Shown here piece by piece: positions 11,106-22,287 of a DNA stretch of 64,000 bases. This stretch comes from Cordilura impudica (lineage: Eukaryota; Arthropoda; Insecta; Diptera; Scathophagidae). The stretch lies in assembly GCA_963682025.1 (NCBI GenBank), contig OY821521.1, forward strand, positions 56,823,408-56,887,407. Direction: 5' to 3'. Position numbers and translations under genes: made by a program. Every line of letters starts with the position of its first letter. Position 1 is the first letter of the stretch. Under the pieces are notes generated by a model. The model was not told where the DNA came from. It did not search any database and saw nothing but the letters and a program-made list of their open reading frames with translations.

Positions 11106-12318
11106 AACTGAGAACCAGATCGATCATATTACTATTAGAAAATGGCGAGGTTCACTTCTAGATGTGCGCAATAAAAGAGGAGTCGATGTTGCAAGGATCA
11201 TCATTGGTAATCGCCAAAATCTGCATAAAAATTGCCGCCATTAAAAAGGACATACAAATCTTCCAAAGAAGATATAACGTTGATAAACTCGAAGATTCAA
11301 CAGCTGCAAATTCCATCACGTCAGCATTGAGAACATCACTACAGAACAACAATAAAAGAGATCGTTGCTGGGAGGAAACAAAAAAGATATTAACACCTGG
11401 AATAGAAGAACACCTCCCGTAAAGAGTGGATTAGTGATGAAACTTGGAGACTGGTCTTGGAGAGAAAGGATGCTAAAGCCTCAATTAATAATAGCAGAAC
11501 GCGGTCAACCAAAGCATTGTGTCAACAGTTGCACAATCGCCTCAACCGAGATGTCAAGCCGAGTGCTCGGCGTGACGAAAGAAACTGGGTTAAGAATATC
11601 GCTAGATAGGGACAGGCTGATGGCGAAACATATCGTATGGGAGATCTCTATCGTGCAGCAAAGAAAATAACTAATAGTTCAAAACCCACTGTTAGAACTC
11701 GTTACATCCAAACAACAATAACTAAAACTTTTGGAAGAATTCTATACAACTATATTGTCATCGTCTCTACCCACTCAGCAGTCAATATGCAGCTGTGAAT
11801 CAGATTCGATGAACACAAATATCTCCATCGATTGCCAATATTACTGAAATTTGCGACGGAATAAAATCACTGAAAAACAATAAATCGCCTGGTATTGACA
11901 ATATCTCCCAACCAATTCTGGCGGACTTCTCCCAGAGGAAATTGCTGAAGGTGTCATCATAAATTTACACAAAAAGACGAGATCTAACAGCCCGTCAAAA
12001 CTGAAAAGGTACTACGCTTTTGGATATGATCAACAAAGTGATTGCACACATAATAAATAACAGAATTTCAATTTTTCTTCTTTCTGAGCTTTTGAAGGAA
12101 CAAGCCGGTTTTCGTGCTTAAAAATCCTGTGTCGATCACATTAATAGTGTTAGAGTGATCATAAGCATTCTCTAGACTGAAGCTCACCTTTGTACCTAAC
12201 GTTTATAGACTTTCAAAAGGCTTTTGACACCCTGAATCACGTAGCCATCTGGAATGCATTAAAATATAAAGGTATACCTTCCAAGCTAATAAACCTCATC
12301 AAAGGTCTATAAGAAAAC

Positions 12319-12576
12319 GCTACCTGTCGCATTCTTCACAAAAACTAACTGAGCAACAAAATAAACATTAACTCCGTTATACGGCAAGGGTGTGTATTAT
12401 CTCCGCTACCTGTCGCATTCTTCACAAAAACTAACTGAGCAACAAAATAAACATTGACTCCGTTATACGGCAAGGGTGTGTATTATCTCCGCTACCTGTC
12501 GCATTCTTCACAAAAACTAACTGAGCAACAAAATAAACATTGACTCCGTTATACGGCAAGGGTGTATATTATCTCC
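12319..12576 (+). repeat. Three perfect-phase 86-bp tandem copies inside the RT
   Basis: Units start with GCTACCTGTCGCATTCTTCA at 12319, 12405 and 12491, each exactly 86 bp and differing by only a few bases. They cover the RQGCVLSP part of the RTE reverse transcriptase. Since 86 is not a multiple of three, each copy shifts the frame. The near identity indicates a recent local duplication. Confidence 0.95.
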
Positions 12577-12706
12577 GCTGTTTGAAACTGCGTACTTGAC
12601 GTAGTAAGGGATAAGGTAACATCTCATAGAAGGGGAATCACATGGGGTCTGCAAGCAGACTGAAGGACCTTGACTACGCTGATGATATTTGCCTACTTAC
12701 TAACCC

Positions 12707-12900
12707 CTTTTTTCATTTTTCTAAGCCTAGTTCCGCGAAGCCGGGTGGCTTGTCTGCAGATTCTAACTTTTGGGTCCAGGGATAAGCCGGATTTGGCTAG
12801 TTTTTTGCAGTTAAAGACCAAAGCCTCTGGTGGGAATCGAACCCACGACCTGCGGATGATAGGCGTCACGCTACCTACTCATCTACCGGGTGAGTCCAGA
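12707..12900 (-). mobile_element. tRNA-derived SINE
   Basis: On the minus strand a tRNA-like head is visible: a box A-like TAGATGAGTAGGTAG (complement of 12871-12885) and a perfect box B, GGTTCGATTCC (complement of 12833-12843), about 30 bp apart. An unrelated body containing GCCACCCGGCTTCGCGGAAC follows, ending at a short poly-pyrimidine/A stretch near 12707. It lies in the RTE LINE just after YADDICLLT. It is not a functional tRNA: a large tail follows and the acceptor stem is not formed. Confidence 0.75.
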
Positions 12901-13545
12901 AAACTGCATCACACGTTTGCTTGAAAATAAATATCAGCAAAACTAAAATAATGCAATAAACGTATATAATGAACAAACATTAACCGTTTAGAACCCATCG
13001 CTTGACAAAGTCGAATGATGCTGTTATCTGGGAAGCATATTGGATATAAGTGGAGGTTCCAAAGCTGACATCTCCAGCCGCATTAAAAAAGCCCGGCAAG
13101 CATTCGGCAAATTCAAATCAGTGTGGAACTCGTCATACATTTCAAAAGATATTTAATTCGAATGTAAAATCCATACTGTTGTATGGATACGAGACGTGGA
13201 ATGTAGCAGTACGACATACATTCCATATAAGTTTTTGTTAATAAATGACTGAGAGGTATTCTTCACATATTCTGGCATAGAACAATCTCAAATTAGCGTC
13301 TCTGGTCAGGAACTGGTCAACAGCCTATCCAAATTGAAATCCGCAAACGCGGATGGAATTGGATTGGACACACTTTGCGTAAACAGCCTAACGACATTGC
13401 CAAACAAGCCATAGACTGGAACCAGCAAGGCAGTCGTCGTATTGGAAGACTATCACACACCTGGAGAAATTAAACATCGTGCATCAGATCGAACTTATTG
13501 CAATAATCTTGTGACTATGTTCCTTGCAGGAGTAAATGGAACAAA

Positions 13546-14800
13546 TATATAAAAAATTTAAAAGTTATTTTATTTTATTTAAATTATTTTAAATTGTTGT
13601 TGCGTTTAATAAGCCTTTGCAACTTTTCTTTTCAAAATGACTTTAACATAGTAAACTAGTTTTAAATCTTAAGTTTTCTTTTTTCAATGAGTTTTTTCCG
13701 TTCGCTAACGGTTTTTCCACAATACATATTTTATTATAATTTTCTTCCTTTTTACTATGGAAATAGATTTTCAAAGTGCAACACATAATATAAAGTCATT
13801 TATCTTGATACGTACCATAAATATACCATGCTAAACTTATAACAAATGTGTGTTTGTATATAGTTGCCTCAAATTTCCACTTGGGTACATCATATGTTTG
13901 GCTGTGTGTGCGTCTGTGTGTGTGTTTTGTATATTAAAATGTCACACAATTGTTAAGCAGCTACAGCTCGTTTTAAGTCTCATACATAAATCATGCGCCA
14001 ATAGTTTTTATAACATTTTCCTTTTAGCCGTACAACACAATACACTGTCACAGAAATGCATACAGACACACACACACACACACACCACCAAAACAGATGA
14101 ACATGTACATTGTAATAGAAAATGCAATTTATGTTGCATATTGTAATGCATATATATATATATATGTATACAATATCTAGAACACTGCAACAGTAGACAC
14201 ACATACACGCATACACTCCGTGGAATATGAACATTCGCAAATACTTACATTCTTCCTATGGAGAGAAAACTTATTATGAAAGTTTTTATGGTGTAACAGC
14301 GTATATGAAGAACAGAGGATATTACAAAAAAAAAAAGGATAATACTACAAAATGGAATGGAGGAATATAACTATAATAAGAATATGTTGATATTTAGTAT
14401 TTAGGTAAGTAGGTTTAACAAAAGTAAATTATGGAAATGAATGTTTGGTAGGAGGAGCAGAAGAATCTTAGTGTGGGACCCATTAGGAAAAAAGTTCAGA
14501 AAAAGGAAATATTTTTAGTGAAAAATTCTAGTTTACACATATTCTTTAAAGAAAAAAAAAAATAGGATTTTGAACTCAAAATATTAATTTACTAATTACG
14601 AATTTGAGAATAAATATCATGAAGTTTATTTCGAAAACTAATGATTATTTCGCAAATCTGGCCTTATAGACACGTGACTCGTCGCAAAATATTAACATTG
14701 TATATGCTGTATCGTATTAGTTAATTGCCAGTTAGTTCGGAAGAATTTTTCGCATTTTGGCCCTTTTTCAATTAAGTGTGTTCGAAGTGTGATTTTGTGC
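13546..14800. other. No gene seen; microsatellites
   Basis: AT-rich sequence with a GT tract (about 13903-13926), a CA tract (14066-14086) and a TA tract (14149-14165). Open frames on both strands here arise from these repeats. I see no supported gene. Confidence 0.5.
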
Positions 14801-15180
14801 ATTTATTAACGGTTGTTACAAAATTCACGTAAAACGTTAATTAATAGAATCTTTTGTCGAAATTTTCCATGACCAGGTTGCATAAGTGTGGCGGAATTTC
14901 GTTGATGCTGTTTGCGATTTCCTCCTTCAATAAACGACTGATTATATGTTTGTTGGCATATGACTTCAAATAACCCCATACGAAGAAATCCAGTGGAGTT
15001 ATGATCAGCCAAACGAGAGAATACAGGCCCATGATATCTCTCATGCTGTCAATGAATCGTTTCACGTTCTGCATTGCATGTGGCACCATAGCGTTGAAAC
15101 CGCATATCATTCACATCAATTTCATTCAATTGGGTAAACAGTCTTATCGTATCGCCATATGAAGCAATAGTAACAGTAAC

Positions 15181-16369
15181 CGTCTGCGGAAAATTCCCCG
15201 AAAACAATTTCCCGAAAACAATTTCCCAAATACAATTGCCCGAAAACAATTGCCCGAAAAAACAATTCCCCGAAAAAAAATTCCACGAAAACAATTTCCC
15301 GAAAACAATTTCCCGAAAACAGTTTCCCAAATACAATTGCCCGAAAACAATTGCCCGAAAAAACAATTCCCCGAAAAAACAATTCCCCGAAAACAATTTC
15401 CCGAAAACAATTTCCCGACATTAAATTTCCCGTAATTACAATTTCCCGAAATTACGATTTCCCGAAAAAAAATTTCCCGAAATTACAATTTCCCTATTTT
15501 TAGTTTACAACTTCCCATATATTCTTGATTTCCCCCATAAAAAAACTTGCTGCATACCCTTTCTTGAAAAAACAATTTCCCAAGTATACGACTTCTCGAA
15601 AAAACAATTCCCCCAACCCGCACCGCGCCCTTCCTCTTCCACCCTCCCTCGTCATCCGGACCTATTTATTGGAGTGTCATACGCTTATTTTTTCATTGTG
15701 ACTTTGAACACTTCGGTATTCAGACTTCCCGACAGATAACGCTCACTCTATCACATCATGCCCATGCAGTAGCTGCTACGGAATCGTTACCATCTTGCAT
15801 AGCGAAGTTTTTTAGTTATTTGGGTTGTAATACTCAGTTACTATGCCACTCGAATTCCTGGATAGCGAAAAAGTTAAACCAAGGTTGCTTTTGCATGGTT
15901 TCTTGTATCATGACGACGGTCAGTCCGTTGATAGTGTTTATTGGCGTTGTATCCTTTATCGAGGAAAACGTTGTACCGGTAGGGTCATAACAATCATAGT
16001 GCCGAAGCGGCTTTCGTTGCTAAAGAAAAAATCGTTAATGAACTAAAAGATCTTGCCCGGACCACTACATCAAGTGGTCATGAACTGATTGCTCTCGCTT
16101 CGGCCGGAATTTCTGATGATATTGTTTCGGAAATGCCATCAACAAGCTCTTTGAAGAAATAGTAATTTCGGGAAATTGTAGTTTCGGGAAACTGTGTTCG
16201 GGGAATTGTATTTCGGGAAATTGTAATTTAGGGAAATTGTAATTTCGGGAAATTGTGTTCGTGAAATTGTAATTTCGGGAAATTGTCATTTCGGGAAATT
16301 GTGTTCGGAAAATTGTAATTTCGGGAAATTGTTTTCGGGAAATTGTTTTCGGGAAATTTTCCGCAAATC
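15181..16369. mobile_element. MULE (Mutator-like) element with minisatellite TIRs and 9-bp TSD
   Basis: The 1,189-bp element is bounded by AACAGTAAC on both sides (15172-15180 and 16370-16378), the 9-bp duplication expected of Mutator-like elements. Its ends are inverted: TGCGGAAAATTCCCCG at the left and TGCGGAAAATTTCCCG inverted at the right. Each end runs into an array of CCCGAAAACAATTT-type units of about 13-17 bp (15187-15620 and, inverted, 16160-16362). The interior carries a FLYWCH-domain fragment, but no MULE catalytic domain, so it is non-autonomous. Removing it restores the mariner reading VTV..TIASYGD. Confidence 0.9.
15843..16162 (+). pseudogene. FLYWCH zinc-finger plus N-terminal MULE transposase fragment
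   Basis: The frame from ATG 15843 reads FLDSEKVKPRLLLHGFLYHD, then VYWRCILYRGKRCTGR, a FLYWCH-type zinc finger. The F, L, Y, W, C spacing is visible; the final His pair would fall after a frameshift near 16000. A second frame gives AAFVAKEKIVNELKDLARTT, ELIALASAGISDDIVSEMP and STSSLKK, ending at TAG 16160-16162. This second part matches the linker that follows FLYWCH fingers in insect MULE transposases. The catalytic DDE part is deleted and the reading stops at the right-hand TIR array. In intact relatives the domain probably binds the element's ends; that role is inferred from the family. Confidence 0.75.
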
Positions 16370-16699
16370 AACAGTAACTGCTTCACCAGCCTAATTTTCG
16401 GAGAAGTATGGTTCAATAATGCCTCCACTCCAAAATCGCCACCAAGCAGTGACGCGTTGTGGATATATTTGTTTTTCGACACAACACATGTGGATGTTCT
16501 GAACACTAAATGCGGAAATTTTTTACGATTAACGATGATGATTTTGTTCGAAAAATCATCATAAATTTGTCGATGACCAATAACACATTCAACGAACTCT
16601 CTTCACTGTGCATGTTAATTGGGCTTCAACTCTTGTGTCAACTGAACTTTATAAGCGTGGAGACTCAGACCTTCAGCGAGTATACGCTGTAAAAATCTT

Positions 16700-17455
16700 C
16701 TTGAAATTTGAAATGCCCGGCTTCGATATTGGAATAAGAACGGCTTGTTTTTCGACGATCAGTATGTTAAGCGTGCCCCATTGATTTGTCTGGCTCCGTT
16801 AGTTGCCAAAAGTTTACTGCAAAAATTGTGGTAAATTCAAATCTTTTATGTATTTTGGAATAAGCTTTGGTCAGCGTCTTAACACACTCACCTAAAGTCA
16901 GGCCTACGAGCAGTGTGGTTGAATCAGTTTTCGTACCATACAGCTTTAAGTTCGTATTAATTTCAGAAGATGATACAACTCTGGCCAAACAAACAATCGT
17001 AATTTTTGAATTTTTAATATTTTTTGCATTTATACTTCTAATTTCCACTATTCTCAGTTTCGCAAGAGTTGTCATATGTGTTGTACGGTTTTGTTCATGG
17101 TTCAGATCTCACGGCCGCCCTAAGTAAAAACATTTCATATAGAAACAATCTTTTCAATTATATCACAATGTTCAATAATTCGCTGATGAAGGCTGAAGTG
17201 TCAGAAACCGGTTAAGAATACAGTGTAGTTATGAATTTTTGAAATATATGCTTTCTTCTTCTTCTTTACCATGTACCATTGAAACAAACATTTTATTATA
17301 TTGATTTTATACTTATATTTTTTTATATGTATCAATACTTGCTGATACACAATAGTTTTTGTTTCTTCATTCGGTGAAATAATTGTAAAATTTTTCGACG
17401 TTCCTACTCTGGAGCAAGCTGCTTTTGAAGAAAACATGGATTCTCAAAATTAAAT
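16700..17455. other. Unassigned sequence with CTGATGA..GAAACCGG motif
   Basis: No gene is seen. Near 17182 GCTGATGAAGG is followed by CAGAAACCGGTT. The same arrangement recurs near 39067, suggesting the tail of an interspersed retroelement. Confidence 0.3.
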
Positions 17456-18102
17456 AACGCAACACTTAGCGATTTTTGATTCTGGCGATTTTTTTTGGCG
17501 ATTTTTGTTATTGGAGATTTTTGTCTTTTGGGAGTTTCGGTTTTGGCGATTTTTGATTTAGGTGGTTTTTGAATTTGGCGATTCATTAAAGACTGTTGCT
17601 TTCATAGTAGTTCATATTTTTTGTATAGGAGTTGCCACGCCCACTAATCCTATCCCGCTCATTTTTCTAGGACTACTGCCACTCGTATAAAGTGGCAAGG
17701 CTTTTCCTTTTATAGTACTCCAGTAAAATGATATTATATATTTAATTTGTGTGGAGGGCGCAACGCGCATTGGTTTGATATTGTCTGACTACTCTCATTA
17801 GTAATGGATGATATCGTACAAATTTGCACAGCTACAGAGACAGCGAAATATATGATATTGAGTAGTTGATTTGTATGGTAGGCATGGCTACTAACATTAA
17901 TAATAGGTGACCTCAGCCAAATTTGCAAAATTCTCCCTGCCATAGTACTCAATATATATATGAGGTGCCACGCCCACTAAAAATATCAAAAACATGTATA
18001 GCTTAGATCACCTTCCAGATACACAGTAAGACTCTTTAAAAATTTTAGGAAGATCGGTCCAATGTTTTAGCCTCCTATAAATCTATCTTCTATCTACATA
18101 TA
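17456..18102 (+). repeat. Helitron-body block C2
   Basis: GCGATTTTTG-rich minisatellite (17466-17585), then units opening with GCCACGCCCAC or variants near 17635, 17759, 17881 and 17967. Same family and orientation as 340-841. It is cut at 18103 by a Helitron. Confidence 0.6.
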
Positions 18103-18473
18103 CTAGCAGATTCCAGCCCTCGAAATTCGACCGCAAATTCTAGGAAATTTTATTTTTTCATTAAATAAAAACCCTAAAAGTATGCTTATCAATTATAGCC
18201 AATTCACCAATCAACACAAAAGCCAAACTCATTGTTATTACAAACACATTAACAAATTTAATAAACACACACATAGCATTGTATAATTTTATGTATGTGT
18301 TAAATGTAATTTAATCAAATATAATTTACTCAAAGCAAAGGAAAAAATTTAAAAATCTGTAAATCTGCAAAAAGAAATACCTTTCAAATAATATACGTTT
18401 GGCCAAAATCGGGATAAAACTGTAGAATAAAACATCGGTCACAAGAAATTGATTAGCCTATTAATATTATAAA
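18103..18473 (-). mobile_element. Short canonical Helitron (family H), copy 1
   Basis: In sense orientation the family starts TCTATAATATTAATAGGC and ends with a CTCGAA..TTCGAG hairpin about 12 nt before CTAG, inserted between A and T. These are the diagnostic 5'-TC / hairpin / CTRR-3' features of canonical Helitrons. About 370 bp, no coding capacity. Here the 3' end is CTAG at 18103-18106 (complement). Confidence 0.85.
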
Positions 18474-18788
18474 TATAAAAATGAAAATTTGTTTGTGGGT
18501 TTGCGGGTTTGACATTAATAGGTGGCTGAACCATAGGACCAATCTTCTCTAAATTTTCACAGTGTGTAAGCTTGAATCGGGGATATAGTATAATATATCT
18601 GGTGCTCTATGATAGCAAGATAGGAGTACAAAAGTTAGTAATGGGAGAATTTAGGGAAAAATGGGCGGAAACAAACCAGTGGGCATGGCACCTCCCGTAC
18701 ATGGTAAATACATATCATCATAACTAATAACAAAAGTATTCACTAGAAATATGTTATATGACAAAACAACGTTTGCCGGATCAGCTAG
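18474..18788 (+). mobile_element. Helitron (family B) copy 1
   Basis: Starts ATATAAAAATGAAAATTTG and ends AACGTTTGCCGGATCAGCTAG (within 18768-18788), a typical insect Helitron 3' end before T. It holds part of the AAATGGGC-type tandem unit seen in blocks C1-C3. Confidence 0.7.
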
Positions 18789-18797
18789 TATGTACAT

Positions 18798-19559
18798 AAC
18801 AAGTACGAAAATTATATTCAGTAAAGACCGACTATACAATACCCTATACCATGGTTTAGAGACTCTATCTCTTCGGTCCCACTAAGTGGATGTAGAAAAT
18901 AAGCATAAACCAAGTTTGAGTGGCAATGTTATTAATATTTTTGGCTGCAGATATGAAAAAGTTCATATCAGATGCTATATTTATATCTGAACTAGGCCGA
19001 AAAATGGACCTGGATCCAGACCATATTTGGCAAAGTCACTTATATTTTGAAAAAATATATACAAACCAAATTTGAGAAAAATCTGTGCAATATTTTTGAT
19101 TTTTGATAGATTTAAGTGAAAATCGGGAAGCAGCTTTATAGGGGGGCTGTGACAAAGAATTGCCATAAGGGGTTTATTTTAGGACAACTGATAAACAGAT
19201 ATAATAAACACACCCAAACCCAATTTGACCGAGATCTATATGACAATTTGGATCTTATGGCAATTTAAGTCGATTTTATAGGGGTCATTTGTATGGGGAC
19301 TAGTTCTGAACATGGACCGAAATTAACCTATTTCAATAGCGTTAATTTTGTTGCCAATGAAAGCTGCAATACCAAATGTCATTAAAATATATTCACATTT
19401 GCGACCTGTAGTTTGATTAAAAGGTTTATATGGACACACAGACGGACAGACGGGCGGACATCGGTATAATAAAAGATGGCTCTAGGTGAAATATTTTTGG
19501 TAGTTACAAACAGCAACACAAAGTCGTTATACCCAAACCACATAGTGGTATAGGGTATA
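18798..19559 (-). mobile_element. DINE-A copy 6
   Basis: Inverted full copy. The AACAAGTA 3' tail (complement) at 18798 leads to a damaged hairpin, then the GACGGACAGACGGGCGGACA core, and the 5' hairpin ends at GGTATAGGGTATA (19559). It lies between two Helitrons. Confidence 0.85.
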
Positions 19560-20185
19560 GATATGAAAATTTGTTTGTGTGTTTAACATTAATAGGTTGC
19601 TAAACCATAGGACCTATCTTCCCGAAATTTGTATGTATGTTTGAATCGGGAAAGTAAAACAGGCTTTAATATTTTAATATAAAAACTTTTTAACATCATA
19701 TATCTGACGCTCTATGACGTCAAGAGTTCCGAAACCTTGTAGGAATACATAAGTTTGTAATGTGAGAAATCGGGGTAAAAATGGGCAGTATCAAACCAGT
19801 TTGTGTGGTACCTCCCATACATGGTAGATACATGTCATATAGTTACAGTTCTATGATAGCCAGAGCCTTGAAGCTTTCTGCAAAATTAAAGGGTTGTTAG
19901 TAGGAGCAGTCATACTAAAAATGGGCAGGATTGTATCAATGCATCATCAAAAAGAAATATCTGCAGTACTATGAACGCGACAGTCGTGAAACTTGATGTG
20001 AGTTTATGAATGATGTGTGTGACAAGTTATGTCAAAAATGGGCGCGATGAAACAAGTACGCGTGGCAAAAAAGCTTAATTTCTGTTGGTATTATACTTAC
20101 TTCGTGGAATGAACATAGGAAACGTTGATTAGAAAAAAATTAATATTCACTGTATGTCGAAGCGAAGCGCGACAGGGTACACTAG
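19560..20185 (+). mobile_element. Helitron (family B) copy 2 with internal tandem units
   Basis: Starts AGATATGAAAATTTGTTTG and ends GCGAAGCGCGACAGGGTACA then CTAG at 20182-20185. This GC-rich 3' end is typical of insect Helitrons. The interior holds two or three roughly 115-bp units, each with an AAAATGGGC core (near 19780, 19920 and 20035). These are the inverse of the GCCACGCCCA units in blocks C1-C2. Confidence 0.75.
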
Positions 20186-20339
20186 TTAAAAATAAACAAA
20201 TGAACATACTTTCGCTTCTATATACATAGACGATAAATATGACGCCAGGAGTATCTTGTGCTTGTAGGCAAAAAATACATTTTGATATTGTAGAGTTGGG
20301 AGTAATCTATATATACATACATACAAGCAAACAAGTATA

Positions 20340-20715
20340 AGATATAGGCTCAGCCTTTCAATACCTGAGGTCAAACTTAGGGGAGACACATACAAAGCAC
20401 TAGCGGTGAAGGACATCAGAAAGTACTTAAATGCTTTACTGAACCAAAAATCTATCGGAAGTTGCATAGTACAGGAAGAATAAACATCCAACTCAGTTAC
20501 ATCAAAGATCGACGGCTTCAGATGTGAGCTAGAATCCAACTTCTGTAGGAGCTGTATGGATGGGGATGAAAAGGAGTCATTTGTACAGCTACAGTGTAAT
20601 TTCTCAAGACCGAAGTAACGATATTTTTGATATCAGGGCTGTATAATAGATGTTGCACTGGCCGATCTTGTGAACTTTTAAAGCGAATCCGGGTGATTTA
20701 GGGCATGGTCACAGC
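20340..20715 (+). pseudogene. LINE 3' fragment (RNase H / Cys-rich tail)
   Basis: Plus-strand reading gives SIPEVKLRGDTYKALAVKDI near 20355 and NFCRSCMDGDEKESFVQLQC near 20540. LADLVNF and SESG lie beyond a stop near 20665. The FCRSC..E..E..C pattern with the following hydrophobic helix resembles the end of RNase H-bearing LINEs of the I/R1 type. No RT is visible and stops are present. The assignment is by pattern only. Confidence 0.45.
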
Positions 20716-20996
20716 GGAGAGATATCCATTTTATATCACGTAAGATATTCAATGTTGTGACAGTACTCGTTGGAATGCAACTCGATATCGCGTTGATTAG
20801 AGATTTTAGGCCACTACGGTCACCACGAATCTCCCTAAAAGCCCTTCGCCGTAATTAATTTTGCAAAATAATTTACATACCAGTCATTCAAAATTCACAT
20901 CTGCCAACAACTAACACTCTATAGCTTTGAATATTTGTCAACCGATTAACTTAAGAACTTATGTTTTCGATATGATAATTCAGTATAATTTTCACC

Positions 20997-21300
20997 ATGA
21001 ATCGCTTTGCACCAAAACAACGCATCGAAATAGTGATGCAGTACGTTGAAAATAGTCGTTCAGTTGAGCTAACTCAAGAAGCAATTATGACAACGATATT
21101 CGTCGTTTAGTGAGATGGTCCACATGAGGTTGATTAACGCCCAAGACGTGCCAATGAACTGGTTAGAGAGAGTGTTGCCGGAAACCCAATGACTCGTGTT
21201 TTCACCGCGCACAGTGTCAATCGCTCGCTCAAACCTAACTTTTGGATGCAAATGGTTTCAAATGGTCGCAAAGTGGCGATTATTTGAAATTTTATTATTA
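20997..21300 (+). pseudogene. N-terminal fragment of a mariner-type transposase
   Basis: ATG at 20997 opens MNRFAPKQRIEIVMQYVENS and RSVELTQ, the helix-turn-helix start typical of DUF4817-associated transposases. After a frame change, RRLV and ELVRESVAGNPMTRVFT continue the N-terminal domain. The catalytic part is missing. Same superfamily as the element at 14830-16700. Confidence 0.7.
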
Positions 21301-21541
21301 AGTTTTTGTCAAAAAGTTTTGTAAACTAGATAAAATTCTACATCACTATGTAAAACTTCAGCCATCTATGTTGTATACTTACCCCGTGGTGAGCTGTCAA
21401 AATCAGCAAATTAATGCTGTTTTTGCAAAAAGCAGAAAAATTTAAATTTTTTACGATTCAAGTGCTTGTTAAGTCTTTAAAAAAGAAAAAACTTTTATAA
21501 TGGAACCTTCAACTTCAGGTATTTTAAGATATAGGAATTTT

Positions 21542-22287
21542 TATACCATATACCACTATGTGGTTTGGGTATAATGACTTTGTGCTGCTGTTTGCAACTA
21601 CCAAAAATATTTGACCTAGACCCATCTTTTATTATACCGATCGAATCAGAATCACTAGCTGCTTCGATTTAACGATGTCCGTCCGTCTGTGTGTCCATGT
21701 AAACTTTGTAATCAAACTTCAGGTCGCAAATATGAATATATTTTGATGAACTTTGGTATATAAGTTTTCATCGGCCATAGGATGAACGCTATTGAAATTG
21801 TCCATGTTCAGACCTAGCCCCCATACAAATGTCCCCTATGAAATCGACATAAATTGCCAAAAGATCCAAATTGTCATATAGATCTTACTCAAATTGGGTT
21901 TGTATGCATTTATTACATCCATTAATGAGTAGTCCAAAAATGATTCCTATGGGACAACTCTTAGTCGTAGGCCCCATATAGAGCTGCTTACCGATATTCA
22001 CTGATTCTTCTCAAATTTTGTTTTTATATATTTTTGCAAAATACAAGAGACTTTACCAAACATGGTCAAGATTGGTTCATTTTTGGGCCTAGTCCCCATA
22101 TAGATATAGCATCCGATATGAACTTTTTCATATCTGCAGCCAAAAAAAATTAATAAAAATCATACTCAAATTTGGTTTATGCTTATTTTCTATGTCCAGT
22201 TAGTTGGGCCTAAGAGATAGGGTATCTAAACGTATGGTATAGGGTATCGTATAGTCGATCTAGACCGACTATAATTTTCTTACTTTT
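21542..22287 (+). mobile_element. DINE-A copy 7
   Basis: Full-length copy. The 5' hairpin TATACCATATACCACTATG begins at 21542, and the 3' hairpin GATCTAGACCGACT is followed by ATAATTTTCTTACTTTTT. A small deletion removes part of the ATTGGTGAGAATCGG segment. Confidence 0.9.

Larger units (their letters stand above)
11106..13545 (+). pseudogene. RTE-type (BovB-like) LINE, 5'-truncated and decayed
   Basis: The order of blocks follows an RTE-clade ORF. The end of the endonuclease reads ENQIDHITIRKWRGSLLDVR (about 11110). A linker contains IAAIKKDIQIFQRRYNVDKL (11231-11290). The RT has NNKSPGIDNIS (about 11875), LLKEQAGFRA (12090), FIDFQKAFDTLNHVAIWNAL (12204), RQGCVLSP, and the catalytic DLDYADDICLLT (about 12669-12704). 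LKINISKTKIM (12920) follows, and a C-terminal domain has SSRIKKARQAFGKF and KRKWNWIGHTLRKQPNDIAK-like sequence (13070-13440). Many frameshifts and stops make it inactive. It is interrupted by the 86-bp triplication and by a SINE. Its 5' edge abuts the piggyBac remnant, consistent with 5' truncation on insertion. Confidence 0.85.
14830..16700 (-). pseudogene. mariner-type transposase (DUF4817-associated, rosa-like), split by a MULE
   Basis: Minus-strand blocks in gene order are: AYKVQLTQELKP (about 16620), YDDFSNKIII and VEKQIYPQRVTAWWRFW (16560-16420), then SGGIIEPYFSEN and GEAVTV ending at the MULE. After the MULE come LFTQLNEIDVNDMRFQRYGA (about 15130), TPLDFFVWGYLKS (15008-14960) and NEIPPHLCNLVMENFDKR (about 14910-14850). 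These are the catalytic-core landmarks of Tc1/mariner-superfamily transposases. The usual D in the first acid motif is not visible (IIIVNRKKF), and several frames change, so the gene is dead. Related fragments lie at 20997, 26290 and 37020. Terminal repeats were not identified. Confidence 0.85.

Noticed and set aside
12831..12900. A tRNA gene on the minus strand
   Set aside because: Box A and box B are present, but no acceptor stem closes the cloverleaf and a SINE body follows, so it is a tRNA-derived SINE.
13850..14240. Cys/Val-rich open frames on both strands
   Set aside because: Created by CA, GT and TA microsatellites; no domain.
15049..15435. Multiple overlapping open frames with repeated GNCFRG- or NNFPKT-type peptides
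   Set aside because: These are frames through the MULE terminal minisatellite, not repeat proteins.
20186..20539. 117-codon minus-strand open frame
   Set aside because: It overlaps Helitron termini and is antisense to a LINE RNase H-like reading, which is better supported.
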